A stretch of DNA of 54,877 bases from Bacteroidaceae bacterium. Lineage in GTDB: Bacteria; Bacteroidota; Bacteroidia; Bacteroidales; Bacteroidaceae. The notes below the pieces were generated by a model. It was given only the letters and a program-made list of their open reading frames with translations, was not told where the DNA came from and did no database searches. The translations under genes were made by a program, and so were the position numbers. Within the stretch, counting starts at the first letter, position 1, and each line of letters begins with the position of its first letter. Location: assembly GCA_017650105.1 (NCBI GenBank), contig JAGCFO010000022.1, positions 1 through 54,877 of the forward strand, in the 5' to 3' direction. This document shows, in pieces, positions 8,399 to 17,338 of the stretch.

Positions 8399-10009
8399 AT
8401 GAGCAAGCAGTTTTTTGTCATACTCACACTTTTGACAAGTACATTCCTCTTTTCGTGTCAGTCAAAACCCGACACGGAAAGAGAACGCCTGCTTGCAATA
8501 CTCGATGAAGACCTTTCGCACAAAAACGAGTATATACTCTCACGATTTGAGCGAGTCGATTCGTTGAAACACGTCTTCTGGTTGGCTAATACCGATTCTG
8601 CCCGCTACCATCTTAGCCTTCAGCTCACCGACGAGTATATGACACTTATGTGCGACTCTGCGCTTGCCTACGCTCTGCAAAGCAGGCAGTTTGCAAGCCT
8701 TAAGGGAGATACTTTTCGTTTGCAGGAATCAGACATACGCGTTCTTCAAGCATGCCTAAATGGTGGTATGTTTATGGATATAGACCGACTTGTTCACATC
8801 CGAAACACCTCCGAATGTATTCCCAATCTCCGCCCCATTTATTGTTGGACGATGATAAGCCTCTATGAACATCTGAAGCTTTATTACATGAGCAATGAAG
8901 AGCAGTCGGACTATTTTTATCAGAAGACTCTCCTTTACCGTGATACCCTGATGCAGATCCTTCCTGAAGGAAGCGGATTCTGGCTAAAGGAAAAAGCATT
9001 CAGCCTGCAGGCACAGAAAAAATATGATGAAGCCCTCCGTATCTTACTTCCTTTATATGAAGGCGACGAACCGGGAACACGAACGTATGGACTGAATGCA
9101 ATGAGTCGCGCCCGATTGTTCTTAGACAAAGGAGACACCACTCAGGCAATCAACAATCTTGCCGTCAGCGCCGATATGGACATCCGATACGGAGTGCGTG
9201 AGAACGAAGCCCTATTCACTTTAGCCAAACTGATGTATGCAACGGGAGACTACAATCGGGCCTACCTTTACGCCACTAACGCCATTGAGGATGCAGAAAA
9301 ACTCAATTCACGTTTTCGTTTCACCGAAGTAACGGGGGTATATCGTGTAATCAAAGACACTTATTTACAGGAGTTACATCGTCACGAGGGTTTCCGTTTG
9401 CGCCTCATCCTTGCCCTACTTGCAGTCCTGTTCCTTACGCTAGCGGGGATGGTAATGCTCATCCGAGGGCACAGGAACCTCTCACTAGCGCGACAGGAAC
9501 TGAGCGATACGGTTGAAAAACTCGCAGATGCTAATCTACAACTTGACGACGCAGGGAAAATAAAAGAGTACTACATCACCTACCTCATCTCTGCTAGCTC
9601 CACCTATGCCGATAAATTGGAAGATTTTCGGAAAACCGTCAACAGAAAGCTTAAGACACACCAATATGATGATTTGCTTGTACAGACTTCTCGTCCTCTC
9701 TCGGGCAACCTTGAAGCCATCTACGAGCAATTCGACAAAACCTTCCTCTCGCTCTATCCTACTTTTATCAACGATTTCAACGCGCTGCTACTTCCCGAGC
9801 ACCGCTACTCCACCATCAGCCGCCAACTGAGCACCGAGCAGCGCATCTTCGCCCTTATTCGTCTTGGCATGGACGACATCGGCCAAATAGCCAACTTCCT
9901 CCACTATTCCACACAGACCATCTATAACTACAAGCACCGCGTGAAAAACCACGCCATTAATCCTTCCACCTTTGAACACGATGTCATGCACATCGGGCAG
10001 ATGAAATAG
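8399..10009 (+). CDS. DUF6377-type TPR membrane regulator
   Basis: A 536-residue protein with the architecture of the Bacteroidetes DUF6377 regulators found near SusCD loci. It has a lipoprotein-like signal (LFSC, Cys20), a helical TPR-like sensor region outside the membrane (about 25-325), and one membrane helix at about 332-352 (LRLILALLAVLFLTLAGMVMLI). A coiled coil (about 355-385) and a cytoplasmic C-terminal domain follow. The last 60 residues (LSTEQRIFALIRLGMDDIGQIANFL ... STQTIYNYKHRVK) look like a LuxR-type helix-turn-helix. The protein could therefore sense something in the periplasm and act on DNA directly. Its only neighbour on the same strand is the truncated DUF4961 remnant, so its own target operon may have been lost. 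It could also control genes elsewhere, including the large locus at 19-43 kb. Confidence 0.8.
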   Translation: MSKQFFVILTLLTSTFLFSCQSKPDTERERLLAILDEDLSHKNEYILSRFERVDSLKHVFWLANTDSARYHLSLQLTDEYMTLMCDSALAYALQSRQFASLKGDTFRLQESDIRVLQACLNGGMFMDIDRLVHIRNTSECIPNLRPIYCWTMISLYEHLKLYYMSNEEQSDYFYQKTLLYRDTLMQILPEGSGFWLKEKAFSLQAQKKYDEALRILLPLYEGDEPGTRTYGLNAMSRARLFLDKGDTTQAINNLAVSADMDIRYGVRENEALFTLAKLMYATGDYNRAYLYATNAIEDAEKLNSRFRFTEVTGVYRVIKDTYLQELHRHEGFRLRLILALLAVLFLTLAGMVMLIRGHRNLSLARQELSDTVEKLADANLQLDDAGKIKEYYITYLISASSTYADKLEDFRKTVNRKLKTHQYDDLLVQTSRPLSGNLEAIYEQFDKTFLSLYPTFINDFNALLLPEHRYSTISRQLSTEQRIFALIRLGMDDIGQIANFLHYSTQTIYNYKHRVKNHAINPSTFEHDVMHIGQMK

Positions 10010-10215
10010 GCACCTTCTCCTATAGGTAGAAGCGATGCCCGGCATAGTGCCGACCTATTCCTTTGCTTTTCATTTTAAGGATTTCGGAAACGATTATTTA
10101 ATTATTTAAAAACCGTCGGAGATATGTATTTTTTGCACATCCCCGACAATTCTCGGTGTAAGAGTTTTTCAGTTCCTCTATTTCACAGGCGCAACGCGTC
10201 GTTTATCCGATCATT

Positions 10216-10244
10216 CGATTATTTGATTTCCCGATTATCTGATT
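10216..10244. repeat. short tandem repeat at the 3' junction
   Basis: CGATTATTTGATT (10216-10228) and CGATTATCTGATT (10232-10244) form two copies with a 16-bp period. They reach into the stop codon of the giant leftward gene. The rest of 10010-10242, between two convergent genes, shows no gene. Confidence 0.4.
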
Positions 10245-13200
10245 ATTGCCCCAATATGATGCTCACGAGGGCAGTGACGTCGGATACGTTCACGTCGGTG
10301 TCTTCGTTCACGTCAGCAGTGACATTCTGCGGCGTGTTGCCGAGAATCATGCTCACAAGCATAGTCACATCAGAAACGTTCACCTCGCCGTCTAAGTTCA
10401 CGTCACCCTTTTTGAAGACGGGCTTCTCCGACAAATAGCCTGGATTGTTTTCGCCACCATCTATATGGGCATACTCTTTGTCCACATGGTTTTCATCGAA
10501 AACCGTGTTCTTGCCACCCACGAGGCTCGTACAGCCGGCAAACATCATGTCGGAAGCCGTTACGCTCTCTACAGTCCAACTGTTACCCACGTAGATAGCC
10601 TTCAGATCCGAACTTAAAGCGAACATACCGCTCATGTTCGTCACGTTCCGCGTGTCAAAGCCGCTCAGGTCGAGTTCTGTCTGTTTGTAGAAAGCAAACA
10701 TTCCCTGCATATTCGTCACGTTCTGGGTGTCGAAGTGGCTCACGTCGAGGGTCATTGTCTGTGTGCCGCAGTCAGAGAACATCCTCGTCATATCCGTCAC
10801 CTTGGCAGTATTAAAGTGGCTCAGGTCGAGACTCGTCAGGCTAAAGCAGCCTTCGAACATATCGCTCATCGTCGTCACTTCACTAGTGTTCAGGTTCTCC
10901 ATGCCCTCGATATAGGTCAGCTGAGACATACCTGAGAACCATTTGAAGGTACTTGCAGGAAGAACCTCATCAAACGATGCGTCGAACACTACCTTGATGA
11001 CATTTGTATTGATCCCGTCGCTATACCAGACAGGAACTTCATAGTCTCCTTCGTTCAGTTTATACACCAAGCCAGCACGCGTACCCTTTAGATGGTCATA
11101 GTAAAACGTCATCGTACCCTCGGCAAAAACAGCATAGGTTTCTGGCTTCTCCGTGAAGTAGCCAGGGTTGTCCGGTCCTTCGTCGATACGGGCATACGCT
11201 TCGTCCACGTGGTCGGCGTCGTACGTCGTGCCCTTGCCGCCCACGATACTCACGCAGTTCTTGAACATATCCGTCGAGTATTGCAGCTCATCCATGACCC
11301 AGTCGTCACCCACGTAAATCGTGGTCAAGGCACTGCAGTCTTTGAACATATTCCGCATCCAGCACACGTGCTCCGTATCGAAGGAACTCAGGTTGAGCTT
11401 CGTCAAACTTGAGCAGTTGGCGAACATGCCGCCCATGTCCACCACGTTGTTGGTGTCGAAGCTGCTCAGGTCAAGCACCGAAAGGCTGCTGCAGTTGCTG
11501 AACATACCCTCCATACTGTCCACTCCCTTTGTATTGAAGCCCGTCAGGTCAAGCTCCGTAAGGCCTGAACAGTCACAGAACATACTCTGCATGGTCGTCA
11601 CGCCCCACGTGTCGAAACTGCTCAGGTCGAGGCTTACCAGCGAGCAGCAGTCGAAAAACATCTGGTCCATACGGTACGCGCTCTCCGTGTTGAAACCCGT
11701 CAGGTCGAGGCTTGTCAGGGCCGAACATTCCGTGAACATACACTGCATGTCGCTCACGTTCCGGGTGTTGAAACTGCTCAGGTTGATTTCGGTCAGTTCT
11801 GTGCAGTCGCCGAACATATAGTTCATGGTCATCACGTTCTTGGTGTCGAAACTACTCAGGTCGAGGCTCGTCATGCTCACTGCAGAGAACATTGCCGCCA
11901 TATCCGTCACTTTTGAGGTGTCGAAATGGCTCAAGTCGAGGGATGACAGCCCGATGCCGTCGAACATGTGGTTCATGGTTGTCATCTCGCTCGTATTCAG
12001 GTTCTCGACGCCCTCGAAGCTGGTCAGCCTGTATAGTCCTGCAAACAGCCAATAGCCACTGGTGGGACGTGCGTCGACAAACGAGGGATCGATGACTACC
12101 TTCGTGACATTCTTTTTGCTGTTATCGGTGTACCATCCTGGTTTGGTTGTGCCTATATTCAAGCTGTACACCGTTTCCGTCGCTCCCGTGTGGGCTGCCG
12201 AGTGGTCATCGTAGTAGAATGTCAGCGTGGTCGTGCCAGAATCGTAGACCACGTAGGGCACCTTCCCCGACAGGTAGCCAGGACTGCTCGGCGGATTGTC
12301 AATGCGCGCATATTCCTTATCCAAATGGTTCGTGTCGTAAACTGTCCCCATAGCCCCCGCGAGGCTGCTGCAGCCATAGAACATATTCTTCGATGTCGTC
12401 GCATTGTCTGTGTTCCAATCTTCCTGCACGAATATCGATGTCAGGCTGTTGCAATTATTGAACATCCAATCCATGTCTACCACGTTCTGCGTATCAAAGC
12501 CAAACAAGTCAAGGGTCGTCAGGCTGTGGCATTCATCGAACATGCATCTCATGTCCGTTACGTTTGCAGTGTTGAAGCTACTCAAGTCGAGACTCGTCAA
12601 GCTATAGCAATAACTAAACATAAAACTCATGTTTGTCACGTTCTGCGTATCGAAGCTACTCAGGTCGAGGTTCGTCAGGCCAGAGCAATAGCCGAACATG
12701 AAATACATGTTCGTCACATGCTGCGTATTGAAGTTGCTCACATCGAGGTTTGTCAGGTTACTACACTGATAGAACATGGTTCTCATGTTTGTCACATTCT
12801 GCGTTTTGAAGTGGCTCACATCGATACTGGTCAGGCTACTGCAGTTGTAGAACAAGCTCCTCATGGTCGTCACATTTCTCGTGTCTAAGTTAGCAATGTC
12901 GACGATTTCTGTCAGGTTCGACATTCCTGCAAACCAGCTATTCATGCTCGTCGGGCGGGCAGAGGCAAACGACTCGTCGAACACCACGGTGGTGACACTC
13001 GCATTACTCCCGTCGCTATGCCAGCCTGGAGCGTTCTCATCCTCATTCAGGCTGTACACCGTCTCCGTCGCTCCCGTGTGGGCTGCTGAGTGGTCATCGT
13101 GATAGAACGTCAACGTTGCCGTACTGGAATCGTAGACCGCATACGAAACAATCTGAAGCAGAGTTACTTCCTCGGTATTGCTCCAGTCGCTCTCAGTGCC

Positions 13201-15060
13201 GTCAATATAGAGCGCCTTCACTCTGTAAAGGAAGGAGCCTTCTGCCTCAAGATCATTCACCATATAGAACATGTTGGTAATGCCAGTAATCAGGCGATTG
13301 TTTCCGTCGCCGGTCTCGGTGGCATTCTGACTCGCACCGGAAACATCACCGACATAAACCTCGATCTTCGCGATGTCGGGCGAATAACTATTGTCGGGTG
13401 TCGTAATCGTAATTTTCTCACCTGAGCTCGCGGTCACTACCCAATTATAAGTCTCACCCGGATTGAAGTAATGCGTTACCCCTGGGGTACTAGGCGTAAC
13501 AACGGTTAAGTTCCCAAGAGCTTCAGTAGTGCTTGTACCTGTGGTAATCTTCATCGTAAAGGCAGCATTCACATATCCCTCGGGAATGGTGTAGGAGATG
13601 TTACCATAGGAGCCATCGTTTTGCCAATTATTCCTGAAATAGACAATTTCATTATTGTGCCCCCTTGTGTTAATACCGCCCCATGGTGACGTCAAGGTGA
13701 TATAGTAATATCCGCTACCGTTGAAGTAAGTACCAGAAAGGGTGGCGATGGGTTCAAGCTCAGCGGGCTTTGGCGACACCTCCAAGGTGTAGCTTACTAC
13801 GCTGTCGACAGGCGTTTCATCGGTCCAGTCTGCACGGAACGAAGTGGATGTCAAGTATTCCTCGTCGGCGGGCAGCATCACGGGGGCATACGTGTTAAAG
13901 GGAGGCTGGTAACCAGGAGGCTGGATGCCAATAATCATTTGCTGGTTTTGATTGAGGGTATAATCCCCATAGTTAAATGCATTCAGCGCAAACCAGCCGT
14001 TACCATCACCGCTCCAACCGTAGTTAACGTGATACTTGTTGGTGCTACTGTCATAGCCGTCAACATTGAAAGCATGACCACCGCCATCAGTGCTCAAGGC
14101 ACTGAGCACAACAGGGCGCAGAGCCATCATCTCCCTTTGGAGCATCGAAGCCCATTGGGCATCAGAATAATCGGTTTTCTTGACAAGGCGAATGGTGGTA
14201 GGATCGTAGCCGCACAAAAGGAATGGATTACAGATATTGCTCACGCTATCGACGGGTAAACCACTGCCGCCATCACTTGTTCCGTAACTCATATGCTCAG
14301 CATGGCCAACATAGCGCATCAGCCAAGCAACAGCATTGGCCTGATTTGAAGTGTAGCTTGTATAGTCATCTCTCATATTATTCCAATCAAAGGTGATTGA
14401 GGGCAAAGCAGGATAATTGTAAGTGCAAGATGCCCAAGCGGAATAATTGAGTTCCGCCGAATAGCCAGGCAAGGCTGGCGCGGGGTCGGTGGGATACTTC
14501 CAGTAATAGAACACCATCGCTGCCGAGGTGGCAGTAGGACCTGTCACACATTGATAATCGGAAAAGACACATTTATTGTTGAAAGGAGCTTCTTGACTCC
14601 ATTTCGCCGTCAACAACGGACCGACAGAAGTGGTCCTGAGAGATTTTGAATTCTGAAGGCTGACAGTGGGATCCACTTTAAGGTTAGGGTTCTTCTGCAG
14701 AAATTCGATCTCGTCCTTGTACTGTCCTAACATGTCTTGAAGGCCAGGAGGGATATTATTCACATCTAAAGGATAATCACCGTAAGCAAGAATGTGCTCA
14801 GCGCGGTCATCACCAGCTACTATGATATAACTATCGGTCGTTGTAAAGATGTAATACGCAACTCCTGCATTCTTAACACGACTCGACTCGGTCTTCTTTA
14901 ACTCCAGTTCCGAACCGGTCGGAGCTTTCATCCTACTGGAAAGATGGCTATTAACCAAAAAATCGCCAGCGATTTTTCTCGCTAAGGATTGGTCTATTTG
15001 TTCGGCAAGCACTGACATTGTCGTAATAACGGCAGCCAGCAGTAAAAACATTTTTTTCAT
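10243..15060 (-). CDS. giant secreted protein: C10 peptidase-like, BspA repeats, dockerin
   Basis: 1605 residues from the ATG at 15060 (signal MKKMFLLLAAVITTMSVLAE); the -7 box at 15107-15100 excludes the longer frame. Residues 20-385 look like a streptopain (C10) propeptide plus peptidase. The catalytic His motif GGHAFNVDGYD (His about 329) and YGWSGDGNGW are kept. At the catalytic Cys site, however, the expected TGCVAT reads TGPTAT (Pro about 175), so the domain is predicted inactive as a cysteine protease. Residues 390-640 are Fn3-like. Three cassettes follow (about 640-930, 935-1300, 1310-1545). Each has a 'YDS-T-TLTFYYDDH' header, several BspA/DUF285 leucine-rich repeats (NVTNM--MF--CSSLTSLDLS-FDT) and a footer ending in YARID---NPGY. 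A two-segment dockerin (GDVNLDGEVNVSDV ... DVNEDTDVNVSDV) ends the protein. The likely role is surface adhesion or binding. Confidence 0.85.
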   Translation of the reverse strand: MKKMFLLLAAVITTMSVLAEQIDQSLARKIAGDFLVNSHLSSRMKAPTGSELELKKTESSRVKNAGVAYYIFTTTDSYIIVAGDDRAEHILAYGDYPLDVNNIPPGLQDMLGQYKDEIEFLQKNPNLKVDPTVSLQNSKSLRTTSVGPLLTAKWSQEAPFNNKCVFSDYQCVTGPTATSAAMVFYYWKYPTDPAPALPGYSAELNYSAWASCTYNYPALPSITFDWNNMRDDYTSYTSNQANAVAWLMRYVGHAEHMSYGTSDGGSGLPVDSVSNICNPFLLCGYDPTTIRLVKKTDYSDAQWASMLQREMMALRPVVLSALSTDGGGHAFNVDGYDSSTNKYHVNYGWSGDGNGWFALNAFNYGDYTLNQNQQMIIGIQPPGYQPPFNTYAPVMLPADEEYLTSTSFRADWTDETPVDSVVSYTLEVSPKPAELEPIATLSGTYFNGSGYYYITLTSPWGGINTRGHNNEIVYFRNNWQNDGSYGNISYTIPEGYVNAAFTMKITTGTSTTEALGNLTVVTPSTPGVTHYFNPGETYNWVVTASSGEKITITTPDNSYSPDIAKIEVYVGDVSGASQNATETGDGNNRLITGITNMFYMVNDLEAEGSFLYRVKALYIDGTESDWSNTEEVTLLQIVSYAVYDSSTATLTFYHDDHSAAHTGATETVYSLNEDENAPGWHSDGSNASVTTVVFDESFASARPTSMNSWFAGMSNLTEIVDIANLDTRNVTTMRSLFYNCSSLTSIDVSHFKTQNVTNMRTMFYQCSNLTNLDVSNFNTQHVTNMYFMFGYCSGLTNLDLSSFDTQNVTNMSFMFSYCYSLTSLDLSSFNTANVTDMRCMFDECHSLTTLDLFGFDTQNVVDMDWMFNNCNSLTSIFVQEDWNTDNATTSKNMFYGCSSLAGAMGTVYDTNHLDKEYARIDNPPSSPGYLSGKVPYVVYDSGTTTLTFYYDDHSAAHTGATETVYSLNIGTTKPGWYTDNSKKNVTKVVIDPSFVDARPTSGYWLFAGLYRLTSFEGVENLNTSEMTTMNHMFDGIGLSSLDLSHFDTSKVTDMAAMFSAVSMTSLDLSSFDTKNVMTMNYMFGDCTELTEINLSSFNTRNVSDMQCMFTECSALTSLDLTGFNTESAYRMDQMFFDCCSLVSLDLSSFDTWGVTTMQSMFCDCSGLTELDLTGFNTKGVDSMEGMFSNCSSLSVLDLSSFDTNNVVDMGGMFANCSSLTKLNLSSFDTEHVCWMRNMFKDCSALTTIYVGDDWVMDELQYSTDMFKNCVSIVGGKGTTYDADHVDEAYARIDEGPDNPGYFTEKPETYAVFAEGTMTFYYDHLKGTRAGLVYKLNEGDYEVPVWYSDGINTNVIKVVFDASFDEVLPASTFKWFSGMSQLTYIEGMENLNTSEVTTMSDMFEGCFSLTSLDLSHFNTAKVTDMTRMFSDCGTQTMTLDVSHFDTQNVTNMQGMFAFYKQTELDLSGFDTRNVTNMSGMFALSSDLKAIYVGNSWTVESVTASDMMFAGCTSLVGGKNTVFDENHVDKEYAHIDGGENNPGYLSEKPVFKKGDVNLDGEVNVSDVTMLVSMILGNTPQNVTADVNEDTDVNVSDVTALVSIILGQ

Positions 15061-15099
15061 AAGCGAATCTGAGAAAAAGTATAAAGGCATTAGTTTGCG

Positions 15100-15107
15100 C
15101 AAAGTTA
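15100..15107 (-). promoter_or_regulatory. -7 box for the C10/BspA gene
   Basis: TAACTTTG on the minus strand fits TAnnTTTG and lies 39 bp before the ATG at 15060, which supports that start. No clear -33 TTTG was found at the usual distance. Confidence 0.45.
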
Positions 15108-15403
15108 TAGATTTTTTTCTCTATTCTTGATGAAATCTGCAAATATTTCATTTTTGATCTGAAAAAACATCCAGTACATATAATGGAAAAGCCCCCTTTT
15201 CTTTTTCCAATATGCATAAGCAGAAAATAAAATAATTGGAGCCTCTGCTCGGTTAGTTATCTCTGGCGAATACAAGCACAAACGACACAGCTGTGCAATA
15301 ACTGTATCTGCTGCTCATAGATATTATTTATCCCTACCTCATAACCTTTTAGATGGGGATGTGGTTCATTCTCCATTACGGAAATGAAAGCCTAAAGAGA
15401 TGG
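15108..15403. other. intergenic region with a 10-bp palindrome
   Basis: About 300 bp between the giant gene's promoter and the stop codon of the GH130-esterase gene, with no believable gene. The palindrome CACAGCTGTG lies at 15286-15295. The same word, extended to 12 bp, recurs at 48435-48446. Nothing else stands out. Confidence 0.4.
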
Positions 15404-17293
15404 CTACCTTCTTCGCTGCTGGTAGAGCCAAGAGAAGAAATCCGGTTCGGTGAAAGCAGGGTTCCAACTGCCATGTCCACAGCCGGGGAACTCTCTCAAC
15501 CTCACAGAAGCACCTTTGTCCTGCAGCGCACGAAAAGCACGACGCGAGCCTTCCACAGGAACGGTCTCGTCGGCATCACCATGATAAAGACTAAAGGCAA
15601 TCTTCTCTATCCCCTCCGACTGAGCGATACGCGCGGGGTTCACCGTCCCACAAACGGGAACTGCTGCAGCAAAAAGATTCGGGAAACGGCAGCATAGGTC
15701 ATACGTACACATCGCTCCCATCGACAAACCAACCAGATAGATGCGCAATACATCCACCTGAGGCATTGCTATGCACGAATCTATCAGTTCCTTCAGAGCC
15801 TGATAGGCGGGAGGCATGTCGGGAGCATAAGGCATGTTCTCCGGAAGGAATGATACGGGCCATTTCTCATATGCCCAGAATGCCTCCCAGGGGCATTGAG
15901 GAATTAGAACAAAACTTGGATATTCCTCTCGCAACTGGGGGTTGAGCCACATTTGCCCTCCGTGCACCAATTGTGAAGAATTGTCGGTTCCCCTCTCTCC
16001 TGCGCCGTGCAAGAAGATTACAAGCGGATATTTTCCCTTTTCCTTTCCAAACGCCAAGGGCTCGGGAGTAGCTAATCTATAAGGAAGGGCAATGCCATTT
16101 GAAGCATTGAATGTGGAAGGAACAAGCACCTTGTCGATTGTCTTTTTCCGTGCATCAAGCACAGCAACTCCCACTCGGGAATCGGCACATCCATAATACA
16201 GGAACCATTTCTCGCGATGATAGACAAGCCCTTCGATGAACACCGTTCCCATAGGATATTGCCCGCTTTTCTCAAAATCGGCTTCGGGGATGAAGAAAGG
16301 CTCATCCAAACGTGCCAACACCTTTGTCGGTTCTGTGGCAGAAAACAAAACTTGTCCTGCACAATAGGCTCCTGGAGTATATTTTTCGCACCGTTTGTTG
16401 TCTGTTGCGTTACGTCCGTTGTACATGAGTAGGATTCCCTTGTCAGTAAGAAGAGCAGGAGGGCCACACTCTGTGAGAGAACTGTCGAAATAGCCTTCTC
16501 GAGGAACTATCAGTTTCAAGAACTCACCCTTCTCATCCAAAAGAGGCTCCCAGTCAACCAAGTTGTCAGAAACTGCAAGATTGACAAATTGTTCTCCCCA
16601 GTACATCAAGTACTTGCCGTTTACCTTTGTTGCTACCAGACGCCCCGCATCCAGACGAGTGACAATGCTGGCAGACTTGGAAAACAGCTCCGAAAAACGT
16701 CCGTCGTATGCTTTTCCGAAGGCAAGTCCGTGCTTTTCCCACGTCTTGAAATCGCGAGTCGTTGCTACAGCCAGACGAGGAACACGCCTGTTCCACTGAG
16801 TATACGTCATCACGTAAAGTCCGTCTTCTGTCTGCACCACACGAGGGTCCTCGCATCCCCCAGGCCACTCAGCATCGTACTGACTATCCATATCGGGATA
16901 GAAGCAAGGTTCGCTCTGTTTATCGAAATGTATTCCATCATCCGAAAAAGCCAATCCCAGGCGCGAAGTGCGAGTGCCGATACCTCCTCCTGAATGATCC
17001 TCAGCGCGATAGAGGAGCGCTACCCGCCCGTTGTAGGTAACTGCGGCAGGATTAAACGTGTCGTCCGATTCCCAACGAACCACTGCCTTCCTTACTGGGC
17101 AGAAGAATTTCTGTTCTGCATCGGGCGAAATGACGGCTCCCACCCCTTCTACTCGCTGAAAGCCTGTCATAGCCCAATCGTTGGCCTCAGCAGAAACGAC
17201 GCTCTCTCCCTTTTTGTCAGATAAACTGCACGAGAAGCATAATACTGCCAAAAGAAAATATGGACAAGGGAAAAATTTTTTTTCTTTCTTCAT
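15404..17293 (-). CDS. GH130-type glycosidase/phosphorylase fused to an esterase
   Basis: A 629-residue secreted fusion, counted from the ATG at 17293; an upstream TTG frame is less likely. The start MKKEKKFF leads into a lipoprotein-like signal (LAVLCFSC, Cys about 22). Residues 40-375 form a five-bladed GH130 domain with FNPAAV (about 80-85), the hallmark GCEDPRV (Asp149, the likely general acid) and later YFDSSLTECGPP and YYGCADSRVGVA. GH130 enzymes act on beta-linked mannosides, by phosphorolysis or hydrolysis. Residues 385-629 are an alpha/beta hydrolase of the polyhydroxybutyrate-depolymerase/feruloyl-esterase type, with FLHGAGERG, nucleophile motif GLSMG (Ser524), GDADETVP (Asp near 590) and GCGHGSW (His near 614). 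The combination suggests removal of acyl groups from a beta-mannosyl glycan in one protein. The exact substrate and the choice between phosphorylase and hydrolase cannot be told by eye. Confidence 0.85.
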   Translation of the reverse strand: MKKEKKFFPCPYFLLAVLCFSCSLSDKKGESVVSAEANDWAMTGFQRVEGVGAVISPDAEQKFFCPVRKAVVRWESDDTFNPAAVTYNGRVALLYRAEDHSGGGIGTRTSRLGLAFSDDGIHFDKQSEPCFYPDMDSQYDAEWPGGCEDPRVVQTEDGLYVMTYTQWNRRVPRLAVATTRDFKTWEKHGLAFGKAYDGRFSELFSKSASIVTRLDAGRLVATKVNGKYLMYWGEQFVNLAVSDNLVDWEPLLDEKGEFLKLIVPREGYFDSSLTECGPPALLTDKGILLMYNGRNATDNKRCEKYTPGAYCAGQVLFSATEPTKVLARLDEPFFIPEADFEKSGQYPMGTVFIEGLVYHREKWFLYYGCADSRVGVAVLDARKKTIDKVLVPSTFNASNGIALPYRLATPEPLAFGKEKGKYPLVIFLHGAGERGTDNSSQLVHGGQMWLNPQLREEYPSFVLIPQCPWEAFWAYEKWPVSFLPENMPYAPDMPPAYQALKELIDSCIAMPQVDVLRIYLVGLSMGAMCTYDLCCRFPNLFAAAVPVCGTVNPARIAQSEGIEKIAFSLYHGDADETVPVEGSRRAFRALQDKGASVRLREFPGCGHGSWNPAFTEPDFFSWLYQQRRR

Positions 17294-17333
17294 AACGATT
17301 TTTTCTTTCTTCAAAAAAAATTATTCTTTCTAC
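17294..17333 (-). repeat. copy of the dispersed GAAGAAAGAATAATT motif
   Basis: On the minus strand, just before the start codon of the GH130-esterase gene, the sequence reads AGAAAGAATAATTTTTTTTG followed by AAGAAAGAAAAAATCG. The gene's own first codons (ATGAAGAAAGAA) continue the pattern. Related copies lie at 4786-4849, 35572-35634, 50032-50094 and near 54076-54113. Confidence 0.45.
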
Positions 17334-17338
17334 ATATT

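Noticed and set aside
10243..15060. CRISPR-like or transposon-like repeats suggested by the many similar words here
   Set aside because: The repetition follows the reading frame and codes for leucine-rich repeats; there are no fixed spacers.
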